A DNA stretch of 64,000 bases from UM-FILTER-40-17 sp032251335 (GCA_032251335.1 JAVVDW010000015.1:1-64000), one strand, 5' to 3'; positions 42,150 to 50,483 are shown, numbered from the stretch's first letter. Notes: generated from the sequence alone by a model not told the origin. Numbers and translations are program-made.

Positions 42150-43394
42150 ATGAAAAAATCTTTTTTGAATCTTAAAGCAAGGCTTGTCCTCGGTACGATG
42201 GCAGCCTTTTTATTTGCATGTCAATCCGATGGCATTTTGTCTGACACTCAAAGCGAAGAGTTGGTGCCCGTAATGGAACCGAGAGCAAATGGGGCAAACG
42301 ACCAAGTAATTGCCAACAACTATATCATTGTGCTCAAGGAAGGTACTTTGCGCGGTGCAGCCGTCAGTAAATCAGACTACAAAAGTGCAGATGGGCGTTT
42401 GCGCAGCGAAATCAACCGTTTGTTTAACAGTCTTGGAATAGCACCCGGAAAAATTAAAGCCACATACGGATTTGCGGCTGAAGGTTTTGCAGCTGAACTT
42501 ACCGATGAGCAGTTGGCCATGTTACAGAGAGACAGTAGGGTTGCTTTTATAGAAAAAGACATTCAAATTCAGATAAATCCTCCCTTGGAAATCAACATGG
42601 GCAAACCCGGAGGCGGAGGTGGAGGCAGCACGCCATCGCAATCAACACCTTGGGGCATAGCCAGAGTAGGCGGAGCCGGTGATGGTACCGGCAAAACCGC
42701 TTGGATTATTGATTCGGGTATCCAACTGGATCATCCCGATTTGAACGTAGATACCCAACGCAGTATTTCGTTTCTAGGTGGCAGAAATACCAGTCCAGAT
42801 GATCAAAATGGACACGGTACGCATGTAGCCGGCACGGTAGCGGCACTTAATAATACTATTGGTGTGATAGGTGTTGCGGCCGGTGCTAATGTGGTAGCCG
42901 TTCGCGTTCTTGACAGAAGAGGTTCTGGGTCTATTTCCGGGGTAATTGCCGGTGTGGATTATGTAGCCGCTAATGGCAACAATGGCGATGTAGCCAATAT
43001 GAGTTTGGGTGGAGGTGTTTCTACTACACTGGATAATGCTGTCATCAATGCGGCCGCCACAGGTGTCAAATTTGCTTTGGCGGCAGGCAATGAAAGCGAC
43101 GATGCCATCAATCATTCTCCGGCTAGAGCAGAAGGTGCAAATATTTTTACCATTTCCGCATTCGACAGCAGCGACCGTTTCGCTTCTTTTTCAAACTTCG
43201 GTGCCGGGGTAGATTTTGCTTGTCCGGGTGTTTCTATAAACTCTACTTGGACAGGTGGCGGTTATAACACCATTAGTGGTACTTCTATGGCAGCACCTCA
43301 CATGGCTGGCTTATTACTTTTGGGTAATGTGACCACAGATGGATTTGTAAGCAACGATCCGGATGGCAATCCCGATCCTATTGCACACAGATAA
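42150..43394 (+). CDS. Subtilisin-like (S8) serine protease lipoprotein
   Basis: The 414-residue protease has a lipoprotein signal (Cys24 in LFAC), an I9 inhibitor-type propeptide (about 57-140, YIIVLKEGTLRG to RVAFIEKDIQIQ), a glycine-rich linker (151-160) and the catalytic domain with Asp188 (IIDSGIQLDH), His222 (NGHGTHVAGT), the oxyanion Asn313 (AAGN) and Ser379 (GTSMAAPHMAG). There is no type IX sorting domain at the C-terminus, which ends soon after the catalytic serine. It is therefore a small, self-processing, lipid-anchored protease. It is monocistronic with a terminator. Confidence 0.94.
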   Translation: MKKSFLNLKARLVLGTMAAFLFACQSDGILSDTQSEELVPVMEPRANGANDQVIANNYIIVLKEGTLRGAAVSKSDYKSADGRLRSEINRLFNSLGIAPGKIKATYGFAAEGFAAELTDEQLAMLQRDSRVAFIEKDIQIQINPPLEINMGKPGGGGGGSTPSQSTPWGIARVGGAGDGTGKTAWIIDSGIQLDHPDLNVDTQRSISFLGGRNTSPDDQNGHGTHVAGTVAALNNTIGVIGVAAGANVVAVRVLDRRGSGSISGVIAGVDYVAANGNNGDVANMSLGGGVSTTLDNAVINAAATGVKFALAAGNESDDAINHSPARAEGANIFTISAFDSSDRFASFSNFGAGVDFACPGVSINSTWTGGGYNTISGTSMAAPHMAGLLLLGNVTTDGFVSNDPDGNPDPIAHR

Positions 43395-43416
43395 AATTTT
43401 AATTTTATATCATCAA

Positions 43417-43448
43417 AAAACCACTTATATTGAGTGGTTTTTTTATTT
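43417..43448 (+). terminator. Terminator after the subtilase gene
   Basis: AAAACCACT at 43417-43425 pairs with AGTGGTTTT at 43433-43441 around a short loop, ending in a T-run. Confidence 0.85.
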
Positions 43449-43468
43449 TTGATGCAAGAAGAATCATC

Positions 43469-43558
43469 GTGAAACACCCATGTAAAAATATTCACACACA
43501 GGTACATGATTATCCTAGGGCGTTCCGTGCGACAGATAAAGACAAATAAAATAAACAC
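43469..43558 (+). repeat. Start-codon-abutting repeat, short unit (90 bp)
   Basis: The unit begins GTGAAACACCCATGT (GTG instead of ATG) and ends AAATAAACAC at the next unit's ATG. Its middle is more diverged (CCGTGCGACAGATAAAGAC) than the short units at 8415 and 22152. It opens a 26-codon frame beginning V-K-H-P-C-K-N. Confidence 0.88.
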
Positions 43559-43673
43559 ATGAAACACCCATGTAAAAATATTGACGCACAGGAGTATGAT
43601 TATTGTAGGGCGTTCCATGCCTGTGCTGAGCACAGTCGAAGTATGACCTTTAAAAATCAATAAATATAAACAC
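43559..43673 (+). repeat. Start-codon-abutting repeat, long unit (115 bp)
   Basis: This long unit with the CCTGTGCTGAGCACAGTCGA insert ends AAATATAAACAC exactly at the ATG of the PspC-domain gene. It is closely similar to 22038-22151. Its ATG opens a 34-codon frame beginning M-K-H-P-C-K-N. Confidence 0.9.
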
Positions 43674-43901
43674 ATGAAATTTATCTATGCAATCCGAAGT
43701 TTTTTTGAAAAGCACGGTTTTGAAGTGGCTTCGCGTTTGGCAGATAAATTGGGTATGCGCGCCAAAAATGTAAGACTGTTTTTTATTTACATATCTTTCG
43801 CAACTGTTGGTTTGTGGTTTGGTGTTTATATAACCATGGCATTTGTGCTTAGAATAAAAGATTTGGTTTACACCAAAAGAACCTCTGTTTTTGATTTATG
43901 A
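43674..43901 (+). CDS. PspC-domain small membrane protein
   Basis: The 75-residue protein is one PspC domain: FEVASRLADKLGMRAKNVRLFFIYISFATVGLWFGVYITMAF with one membrane helix (about 35-60). PspC proteins belong to the phage-shock envelope stress response or related membrane sensing. It overlaps the following K+ channel gene by 4 bases (ATGA), so the two are translationally coupled and probably work together. It starts exactly at the end of two tandem repeat units. Confidence 0.9.
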   Translation: MKFIYAIRSFFEKHGFEVASRLADKLGMRAKNVRLFFIYISFATVGLWFGVYITMAFVLRIKDLVYTKRTSVFDL

Positions 43902-44899
43902 TACAATTTTTTAAGAATAAAATTTATGTTGTATCCTTTTTGTTGTTGTTTCTATTTGTAACAGCAACTGTAGGCTATAAGTTACTTTCCGATATTCCTT
44001 GGTTAGATGCTTTTTATATGGCTGTCATTACTATAGCTACTGTGGGTTTTAGAGAATACGTTCCGGATACTGCAGAAGCAAAAATATTCACTATCTTTAT
44101 CATTATTAGTAGTTTGATCATCATAGGTTATTCTTTGTCGATTGTCACAGAGTATATTTTCAGTAAAAATATTTTAAATCAATTTATCTACAAGAAAGTG
44201 CAGCAAAAGATAGACAAACTCAGCAATCACATTATCGTGTGCGGGTTCGGACGAAATGGTAGCCAAGCCGCAGCAAAACTCAGTACTTACAAAAAACCCT
44301 ATGTTGTGGTAGAACGCGACGAGCAACTCATAGAGGGGTGGGCCAGTGAAAGTAAACTTTTCGTAAAAGGCGATGCCAGCAATGATGAGGTGCTTTTGAA
44401 GGCGGGGATTTTAAAAGCTTCTTTTCTTATCACCGCCCTGCCTAGTGATGCGGACAATTTATATGTGGTATTAACTGCCAGGCAGCTCAATCCGAAGTTG
44501 ACAATCATCAGCAGGGCCTCGCAAGAGTCGTCATACAAAAAACTGAAACTGGCCGGTGCGGACAACGTGATTATGCCTGATAAAATTGGAGGTGATCACA
44601 TGGCTTCGTTGGTAGTATCGCCCGATTTGACAGAATTTATAGACCGTCTTTCCATAGTAGGAGAAAACGCGGTAAACATTGAAGAGATTTGTATAAAAGA
44701 CATGTCTTCGGGAAAAAACATCAGTTCTATTCGCGATTTGGATCTGCGAAAACTCACCGGATGTACTGTCATTGGGATGAAAAATAGTGACGGCGACTAC
44801 ACCATCAACCCCGATCCCGATACCCAACTCAATATCAATTCCAGAATTATAGTGTTGGGTAAAACGGAACAAATTAAAAAATTAAACGAATTATTTTAA
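43898..44899 (+). CDS. Potassium channel family protein with TrkA/RCK domains
   Basis: The 333-residue protein has two membrane helices flanking a pore loop (about 12-90), then an RCK/TrkA-N Rossmann domain (IIVCGFGRNGSQAA near residue 113) and a C-terminal TrkA-C domain (ISSIRDLDLRKLTGC). This is the MthK/Kch-like layout for a ligand-gated K+ channel. The selectivity filter reads ATVGFRE (residues 47-53) rather than TVGYGD/E: the second glycine is Arg52. This is unusual and may alter selectivity or conductance. It is coupled to the PspC-domain gene by a 4-base overlap. Confidence 0.9.
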   Translation: MIQFFKNKIYVVSFLLLFLFVTATVGYKLLSDIPWLDAFYMAVITIATVGFREYVPDTAEAKIFTIFIIISSLIIIGYSLSIVTEYIFSKNILNQFIYKKVQQKIDKLSNHIIVCGFGRNGSQAAAKLSTYKKPYVVVERDEQLIEGWASESKLFVKGDASNDEVLLKAGILKASFLITALPSDADNLYVVLTARQLNPKLTIISRASQESSYKKLKLAGADNVIMPDKIGGDHMASLVVSPDLTEFIDRLSIVGENAVNIEEICIKDMSSGKNISSIRDLDLRKLTGCTVIGMKNSDGDYTINPDPDTQLNINSRIIVLGKTEQIKKLNELF

Positions 44900-45004
44900 T
44901 TTTACCTGATGATTAAGTTGTTTGAAATCATCAAGTTAATTACATTATGTGCATTTGTATTCACGGAAAATGCCAGATAGCTCATTTTTATAAGCCTATT
45001 TTTC

Positions 45005-45012
45005 TATATTTG
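45005..45012 (+). promoter_or_regulatory. Candidate -7 element of the NSS transporter operon
   Basis: TATATTTG is an exact TAnnTTTG match 25 bases before the ATG. No TTG stands at the right distance. Confidence 0.5.
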
Positions 45013-45037
45013 GAAACCTTTAACTCAATTTAACCTC

Positions 45038-46708
45038 ATGTCACAAAAAGTAGAATCTTGGGGCTCGCGTGTCGGCCTTATTCTCGCAATGGCCGGAAAT
45101 GCAGTCGGTCTTGGTAATTTTCTCAGATTTCCGGTGCAGGCTGTTCAAAATGGCGGCGGTGCTTTTATCATTCCTTACTTGGTTTGTTTCCTAGTCATGG
45201 GAATTCCTTTACTTTTTATAGAATGGTCATCCGGCAGGTTTGGTGGAAAATTTGGTAATCACAGCACACCTTATATCTTGGACACCATGGCCAAAGGCCG
45301 GGTTTGGAAGTACATTGGTGTCTTTGGAATCTTTACCAACATAGCGGTTGTTTCCTATTATTGCTATATAGAATCTTGGACAATGTCTTATGTTTACCAC
45401 TCTTTGATTGGTACTTTTCAGGGCATGAGTCAGGGTGATGTTGCAAATTTCTTTTCAGATTATACAACCATAGGAATGTCCACTACCGGAATTCCATACG
45501 AAGCCATCGTTTTCTATGTCATTTGCTTGGCCATAAACACCTATATTTTATCCAAAGGCCTGGGTGGTATTGAGAAAGTAGCTAAAATTGGGATGCCTTT
45601 GCTCATTCTTTTTGGCGTCATTTTAGCCGTCAGAGGACTTACTTTGGGTACAAGTGGAGCTTCCGAAGCTTTTCCTGCCGGAAATGCATGGGACGGGCTC
45701 AACTTCTTGTGGACACCACAATTTGATTCCCTGACAAATCCGAAAGTATGGATGGCCGCCGCCGGACAGATTTTCTTCACACTTTCTGTCGGTATGGGAA
45801 CCATTCATTGCTACGCAGCTTATCTGAAATCTAAAGATGATGTGGCGTTAAACGCCGTTTCGGCTGGTTTTATGAACGAATTTGTCGAAGTTGTACTCGG
45901 CAGCTTGGTTGTGATTCCGATTGCAGCCGGATATTTGGGGCTAGATTGGGTACTCGAAAACGCCGGATTTGGTATGGCATTCCAGACGATGCCTTATCTC
46001 TTTCAGCAATGGGGGACTACGCTGGCAGCCATAGCCGGATTGCTCTGGTTTGGCTTGTTGTTTTTTGCAGGAATTACGTCCTCACTAGCCATGGGCACAC
46101 CTTGGGTTGGTTTTATGCGCGATGAGTTTGACTGGAACCAAACCAAAAGCGCCTGGTCTTTCGGATTGTTGGCACTTATCATGGGCTTACCTACGGTATT
46201 CTTTTATAATATGGGTGTTTTTGACGAATATGATTATTGGGCAGGAACCGTCAGTTTGGTTGTGTTTGCCTTGCTCGAAACCATCGTGTTTTCTTGGATA
46301 TTCGGCATCGATAAAGGTTGGCGCGAAATCAATGAAGGCGCTGATATCAAAATACCCAACATCTATAAGTTTATCATTAAATACATCACACCTACGCTAC
46401 TACTTATCGTGTTCTTGGGCGCTATCTTTACACCCCTAAACAATGATTGGGCGGGTAATTTGTCATCGCTATTTAGCGGTAACGGTTGGACTTTGGACAA
46501 TTCGTCCATCATCAACCAACTGGCTTTTTCGGGTATAGAGGAGAAAATTGCGGCAACCACGGACGCCGTTGAAAAAGAAAGGCTACTCGATCAAAAATTC
46601 TATATATCTATGGCGCGCTTTATGCTCTTAGGTCTATTTTTATTTATCAGTGCCATCGTTTATGTGGCATTTAACAAACGCAGAAGAGAAGGGAGGAACA
46701 CACTATGA
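45038..46708 (+). CDS. Sodium-dependent transporter, NSS (SNF) family
   Basis: The 556-residue protein has twelve predicted helices of the LeuT fold. The N-terminal WGSRVGLILAMAGNAVGLGNFLRFP carries the conserved unwound helix-1 region for Na+ and substrate, and FFTLSVGMGTIHCYAAYL is the helix-6 region. Substrates in this family are amino acids; the MetS-like small subunit next door suggests hydrophobic ones such as methionine or alanine, but that is inference. It overlaps the small subunit gene by 4 bases. Confidence 0.94.
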   Translation: MSQKVESWGSRVGLILAMAGNAVGLGNFLRFPVQAVQNGGGAFIIPYLVCFLVMGIPLLFIEWSSGRFGGKFGNHSTPYILDTMAKGRVWKYIGVFGIFTNIAVVSYYCYIESWTMSYVYHSLIGTFQGMSQGDVANFFSDYTTIGMSTTGIPYEAIVFYVICLAINTYILSKGLGGIEKVAKIGMPLLILFGVILAVRGLTLGTSGASEAFPAGNAWDGLNFLWTPQFDSLTNPKVWMAAAGQIFFTLSVGMGTIHCYAAYLKSKDDVALNAVSAGFMNEFVEVVLGSLVVIPIAAGYLGLDWVLENAGFGMAFQTMPYLFQQWGTTLAAIAGLLWFGLLFFAGITSSLAMGTPWVGFMRDEFDWNQTKSAWSFGLLALIMGLPTVFFYNMGVFDEYDYWAGTVSLVVFALLETIVFSWIFGIDKGWREINEGADIKIPNIYKFIIKYITPTLLLIVFLGAIFTPLNNDWAGNLSSLFSGNGWTLDNSSIINQLAFSGIEEKIAATTDAVEKERLLDQKFYISMARFMLLGLFLFISAIVYVAFNKRRREGRNTL

Positions 46709-46848
46709 CAACACCAGCTATTTTAACCATGATTATCGCACAGGGAACCATTATTTCCCTAGCAGTTTATTTCTTTTACAGAGTGCTCACCACACCGCCA
46801 AAAGAAGAGCCCGACTCCTTTTCTGAAAACGATGATGAGCCACGGTAG
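46705..46848 (+). CDS. MetS-like NSS transporter small subunit
   Basis: This 47-residue protein has one membrane helix (about residues 5-27, ILTMIIAQGTIISLAVYFFY) and a charged, acidic tail (KEEPDSFSENDDEPR). In Corynebacterium the MetS small subunit is required by the NSS transporter MetP. Size, topology and the ATGA overlap with the transporter's stop codon support the same role here. A purine-rich GGGAGG lies 8 bases before its ATG, inside the transporter coding sequence, an uncommon feature in this genome. Confidence 0.85.
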   Translation: MTTPAILTMIIAQGTIISLAVYFFYRVLTTPPKEEPDSFSENDDEPR

Positions 46849-46888
46849 TAAATGTAAGTAATTATACTGCTTTAAGACTGATTAGACG

Positions 46889-47761
46889 ATGAAACTCAAT
46901 CTAAGTCAGCGTTCCGGTTTGGTATTTTTACTCGTGATTTTGGGATCGGTTCAGGCCTTTATTTGGTTTAAAAATGATGCGCATGAAGTTAAAGATGTAG
47001 CCCTGTCTAAAGATCTGCAACTAATACAGTGGCAAATAGATTCTTTAAAAGCGGCTTCACCAAAACGAGACACGATTTATCCGTTTAATCCCAACTACCT
47101 TACCGACTACAAAGGCTATCAATTAGGAATGAGCCTTGAAGAAATAGACAGACTGATGGCTTTTAGAAAAACCGGAAAGTTTGTTAATTCTGTAACTGAT
47201 TTTCAGCAAGTTACGGCGGTTTCAGATTCGCTGCTCGATGCCATAAGTCCGTATTTCAAATTTCCCGATTGGGTAGTTGCTGCCCAAAAAAAAACAGACA
47301 AAGACCGCTTTTCGAACACTTACGAAACTAAAGCCAATCTGAATGCAGAAGTTTCCAAAGTCGATTTGAACACAGCGACTGCTGAAGATTTAAAAACGAT
47401 TTATGGAATCGGAGAAAAGTTGTCGGTTCGGATTGTAGAATTTAGAGAAAAACTGGGCGGATTTGCTGCTGATTTTCAATTGTATGATGTGTATGGATTG
47501 GATACGGCCACTGTTGAAAAAGCCTTGAAGAAGTTTACAGTCCTCACACCCGTGGCCATTGAAAAACTCGATGTGAATACAGCAACTTACGATCAATTGA
47601 AACAGATTCCTTATCTCAATTCATGGCTTGCCAGAAAAATCATTACCTTTCGTCAAAACCATGGACCAATTGAAGACCTGCAAGAATTAACAAAAATTCA
47701 AGATTTCCCGACCAACAGGCTATCTTCAATTGCTTTATATTTGTACACCAAAAAGCTATGA
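46889..47761 (+). CDS. Helix-hairpin-helix (ComEA-like) protein
   Basis: The 290-residue protein has an N-terminal membrane anchor (about 10-26) and three helix-hairpin-helix units. The first is degenerate (SLEEIDRLMAFRKTGKFVNSVTDF); the others are VDLNTATAEDLKTIYGIGEKLSVRIVEFRE, whose NTATAEDL and GIGEKLS are typical, and LDVNTATYDQLKQIPYLNSWLARKI. Anchored HhH proteins bind double-stranded DNA outside the inner membrane, as ComEA does in uptake, so a role in competence is possible. Its stop overlaps the start of the acyl-CoA dehydrogenase gene by 4 bases. Confidence 0.9.
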   Translation: MKLNLSQRSGLVFLLVILGSVQAFIWFKNDAHEVKDVALSKDLQLIQWQIDSLKAASPKRDTIYPFNPNYLTDYKGYQLGMSLEEIDRLMAFRKTGKFVNSVTDFQQVTAVSDSLLDAISPYFKFPDWVVAAQKKTDKDRFSNTYETKANLNAEVSKVDLNTATAEDLKTIYGIGEKLSVRIVEFREKLGGFAADFQLYDVYGLDTATVEKALKKFTVLTPVAIEKLDVNTATYDQLKQIPYLNSWLARKIITFRQNHGPIEDLQELTKIQDFPTNRLSSIALYLYTKKL

Positions 47762-48918
47762 GTAATACTATTAATTTTGATTACCGCGAGGCCTTGCATC
47801 TCGTGGCAGATTCGGCCAAAACCTTTTCCGAACAACACATACTTCCGTATGTAATGGAATGGGATGAAAGCCAAGAATTTCCAAGAGCACTGTTTACCGA
47901 ATTGGGAAAAATGGGTTTCATGGGCGTCTTGGTGCCCGAAAATTTAGGAGGTTCGGCACTTGGCTATCATGAATACATAGCCATTATTGAAGAAATTTCA
48001 AAAGTGGATCCGTCTATCGGACTTTCTGTGGCTGCCCATAACTCCCTTTGTACAAACCACATACTGAGTTTTGGCAACGAAGCACAACGCCAAAGATGGA
48101 TACCCAAATTGGCACATGGCGAATGGCTAGGCGCTTGGGGGCTTACAGAACACAACACAGGTAGCGATGCCGGAGGGATGAGCACTACTGCCGTGCGAAA
48201 AGATGGCGGTTGGGTTATCAATGGCACCAAAAACTTTATTACCCACGGAAAAAGCGGCGACATAGCTGTGGTCATTGCACGCACAGGCGAAAAAGGAGAT
48301 TCACACGGCATGACTACTTTTGTAGTGGAAAAAGGCACACCCGGATTTAGTTCAGGGAAAAAAGAGAATAAATTGGGCATGCGGGCTTCGGAAACAGCCG
48401 AAATGATTTTTTCTGACTGTTTTGTTCCGGACGACCACGTGTTGGGTGAAGAAGGCGATGGCTTCATTCAATCTATGAAAATACTGGATGGCGGACGCAT
48501 ATCCATCGGTGCACTCTCTTTAGGTATTGCCAAAGGCGCTTATGAAGCTGCTTTAAAGTATTCTTCAGAACGCGTACAATTTGGCAAACCAATCAACCAG
48601 TTTCAAGCCATTTCGTTCAAACTGGCAGACATGGCCACTAAGATAGAAGCAGCCGAGTTGTTGCTTCACAAAGCGGCTTTTTTGAAAAATAAAAATGTAA
48701 AAATGACCAAAGAGAGTGCCATGAGCAAACTTTATGCATCTGAAATATGCGTTGAAATTGCGTCAGAGGCCGTGCAAATTTTTGGCGGTTACGGATTTAC
48801 AAAAGACTTTCCGGTAGAGAAATTTTACCGCGATGCCAAACTCTGTACGATTGGTGAAGGCACGTCTGAGATACAAAAGTTGGTTATAGCAAGAAATATT
48901 ATCGGCAAACATGCGTAG
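47758..48918 (+). CDS. Acyl-CoA dehydrogenase
   Basis: The 386-residue FAD enzyme oxidises acyl-CoA to enoyl-CoA. Family marks are EYIAIIEEISKVDPSIGLSVAAHNSL, of which the PSIGLS part is typical, AWGLTEHNTGSDAGGM in the flavin-binding middle domain, GTKNFITHG, and the C-terminal GGYGFTKDFPVEKFYRDAKLCTIGEGTSEIQ, where IGEGTSEIQ is diagnostic. The catalytic base is probably the Glu of that motif, as in short-chain enzymes. The chain length cannot be told. It overlaps the upstream HhH gene by 4 bases despite no clear functional link. Confidence 0.95.
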   Translation: MSNTINFDYREALHLVADSAKTFSEQHILPYVMEWDESQEFPRALFTELGKMGFMGVLVPENLGGSALGYHEYIAIIEEISKVDPSIGLSVAAHNSLCTNHILSFGNEAQRQRWIPKLAHGEWLGAWGLTEHNTGSDAGGMSTTAVRKDGGWVINGTKNFITHGKSGDIAVVIARTGEKGDSHGMTTFVVEKGTPGFSSGKKENKLGMRASETAEMIFSDCFVPDDHVLGEEGDGFIQSMKILDGGRISIGALSLGIAKGAYEAALKYSSERVQFGKPINQFQAISFKLADMATKIEAAELLLHKAAFLKNKNVKMTKESAMSKLYASEICVEIASEAVQIFGGYGFTKDFPVEKFYRDAKLCTIGEGTSEIQKLVIARNIIGKHA

Positions 48919-48933
48919 TTTCAAAAAAACGCT

Positions 48934-48941
48934 TACTTTTG
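48934..48941 (+). promoter_or_regulatory. Candidate -7 element of rpsU
   Basis: TACTTTTG matches TAnnTTTG 29 bases before the rpsU ATG and 15 bases after the acyl-CoA dehydrogenase stop. A TTG box is not visible at the right spacing. Confidence 0.5.
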
Positions 48942-48949
48942 CCGTCCAA

Positions 48950-48971
48950 ATGAGAGGAGGTGTCTAAGCTA
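48950..48971 (+). promoter_or_regulatory. Strong Shine-Dalgarno and mini-ORF before rpsU
   Basis: AGGAGGT at 48955-48961 lies nine bases before the rpsU ATG; nearly all other genes here lack such a sequence. In Bacteroidota ribosomes the anti-Shine-Dalgarno is held by proteins including bS21, and rpsU is known to keep a strong Shine-Dalgarno, consistent with autoregulation. The same bases form a five-codon frame (ATG at 48950, MRGGV, stop TAA at 48965) ending three bases before the rpsU start. Confidence 0.8.
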
Positions 48972-49165
48972 TGTTAATTATTCCCATCAAAGAAGGCGAG
49001 AATATAGATCGCGCGCTAAAACGCTACAAACGAAAATTTGATCGCGTGGGTGTCATCCGTAAATTGCGTGCTAAGCAACAGTTTACCAAGCCGTCCGTTG
49101 AGCGCAGAGCTACTTTGCAAAAAGCACAGTACATTCAAACGCTGAGAGATAAAGAAAACCAATAG
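48971..49165 (+). CDS. rpsU: 30S ribosomal protein bS21
   Basis: The 64-residue basic protein matches bS21 (IPIKEGENIDRALKRYKRKFDRVGVIRKLRAKQQFTKPS, with ENIDRALKRYKRKF as the core). In flavobacterial ribosomes it helps sequester the anti-Shine-Dalgarno tail of 16S rRNA. It starts the block leading to tuf and rpoBC. It is regulated by the unusual leader described separately. The length is typical for the phylum. Confidence 0.97.
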   Translation: MLIIPIKEGENIDRALKRYKRKFDRVGVIRKLRAKQQFTKPSVERRATLQKAQYIQTLRDKENQ

Positions 49166-49210
49166 GCAATATTTGTTTTTCAAACCATACATCTGATATA
49201 GAAAGTTTCG

Positions 49211-49218
49211 TAACTTTG
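49211..49218 (+). promoter_or_regulatory. Candidate -7 element of the Xer recombinase gene
   Basis: TAACTTTG matches TAnnTTTG 16 bases before the ATG at 49235. No TTG partner is clear. Confidence 0.45.
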
Positions 49219-49234
49219 TGTATCAGATTTTTTT

Positions 49235-50125
49235 ATGGACAATATTGAAGCCTTTTTGAGATACCTGAGTTCCGAAAAAAATTACGCCGGACATACTTTG
49301 TTAAATTATGCTTCAGACCTTAGAAAATTTTCAGCATTTGTAGCCATACAATCCGGATCCGAAGATATAGATAACGTATCCTATGGCGAAATCAGGCAGT
49401 GGATAGTGTCCTTAAAAAACGAGGGGCTCACCAACAGGAGCATCAATCGAAAGATGAGTGCCCTGAATGCTTTTTATAAGTTCCTTTTAAAAATTGGCCA
49501 GATTGAGTCGAGTCCTTTAAGTCCTCACAAAGCACTCAAAACACCCCGAAAGATAAACAGCCCGTTTACGGTATCTGAAATGAAAAGCGTTTTGGAAGAA
49601 ACCTCTTTTCCCGATAATTTTGAAGGTAACAGAGATAAGGCAATCATTGGATTGATGTACGCCACCGGCATCCGAAAAAATGAACTCATCCAACTGACCG
49701 ATAAAGATGTAGATCTATCAAACAAATTTATAAGAGTTAGCGGAAAAGGCAATAAGGAAAGGCGCGTGCCGCTTATTCCCGCTGCGGTATCTCTTTTGCA
49801 ACAATACCTAGCTCACAGAAACAGTTTGTCAGAAAAAAAAGATTCACATTTTTTTCTTACTAAAAAAGGGTTAAAGATGTATCCTATGCTTGTGTATCGT
49901 ATCGTAAATGATTACCTTAGTGGTGTTACTTTAAAAGCCAAAAAAAGTCCGCATGTACTCAGGCACACTTTCGCTACACACCTATTGGATGAAGGTGCCG
50001 ATCTCAACGCCATCAAAGAGTTGTTGGGTCATGCCAGTTTGTCTTCCACACAAGTTTATACCCACAGTAGTATGTCGCAATTACAGCAAGTTTACAAAAA
50101 TGCCCATCCGCGAGGCAAGAAATAG
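49235..50125 (+). CDS. xerC: Tyrosine recombinase of the XerC/XerD type
   Basis: The 296-residue recombinase has an N-terminal SAM-like domain (FLRYLSSEKNYAGHTLLNY) and a catalytic domain with the full set: Arg in YATGIRKNELI, Lys in GKGNKERRVPL, HVLRHTFATHLL (HxxR), LGHASLSSTQVYTHS (His and the nucleophile Tyr). Xer enzymes resolve chromosome dimers at dif. The position between rpsU and hpf is a stable flavobacterial arrangement, so it is a housekeeping gene, not part of a mobile element. Whether it is XerC or XerD cannot be decided here. Confidence 0.92.
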   Translation: MDNIEAFLRYLSSEKNYAGHTLLNYASDLRKFSAFVAIQSGSEDIDNVSYGEIRQWIVSLKNEGLTNRSINRKMSALNAFYKFLLKIGQIESSPLSPHKALKTPRKINSPFTVSEMKSVLEETSFPDNFEGNRDKAIIGLMYATGIRKNELIQLTDKDVDLSNKFIRVSGKGNKERRVPLIPAAVSLLQQYLAHRNSLSEKKDSHFFLTKKGLKMYPMLVYRIVNDYLSGVTLKAKKSPHVLRHTFATHLLDEGADLNAIKELLGHASLSSTQVYTHSSMSQLQQVYKNAHPRGKK

Positions 50126-50158
50126 TGTTTATGTTTAATCCTTTAAATGACCATAATT

Positions 50159-50461
50159 ATGAAAGTGAACACCCAATCCGTCAATTTTGTCGCCGACATT
50201 AAGCTTATCGATTTTATTCAGAAAAAAATGGATAAGTTGGAGACTTTTTACGATAAAATTATACAGGCAGAAGTTTTTTTGAAAGTCGTCAATACAAGCG
50301 AGAAGGAAAATAAAATTTTCGAAGCCAAATTGCACATACCTGGTGATGACCTCATCATTAAAAAGCAGGCCAAATCTTTTGAGGAAGCCGCAGATTTGGC
50401 CGTACAATCACTAGAAAGACAACTCAAAAAGAGAAAGCAAAAAGCACGTCCTCATGTCTAG
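50159..50461 (+). CDS. hpf: Ribosome hibernation factor (HPF/RaiA family)
   Basis: The 100-residue protein matches the short HPF/RaiA family: VNTQSVNFVADIKLIDFIQKKMDKLETFYD, a beta-alpha-beta fold, and the C-terminal helix EEAADLAVQSLERQLKKRKQK. It binds the 30S subunit's mRNA channel in stationary phase. The start at 50159 (MKVNTQSV) is preferred over 50147 because it matches family length. It follows the recombinase gene by 33 bases. Confidence 0.93.
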   Translation: MKVNTQSVNFVADIKLIDFIQKKMDKLETFYDKIIQAEVFLKVVNTSEKENKIFEAKLHIPGDDLIIKKQAKSFEEAADLAVQSLERQLKKRKQKARPHV

Positions 50462-50483
50462 ATAAAATTTTAGAAAAAAAATT

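Noticed and set aside
49235..50125. Tyrosine recombinase as sign of an integrated element
   Set aside because: The gene lies in the housekeeping order rpsU-xer-hpf-tRNA-tuf and has no att-like repeats or phage genes nearby.
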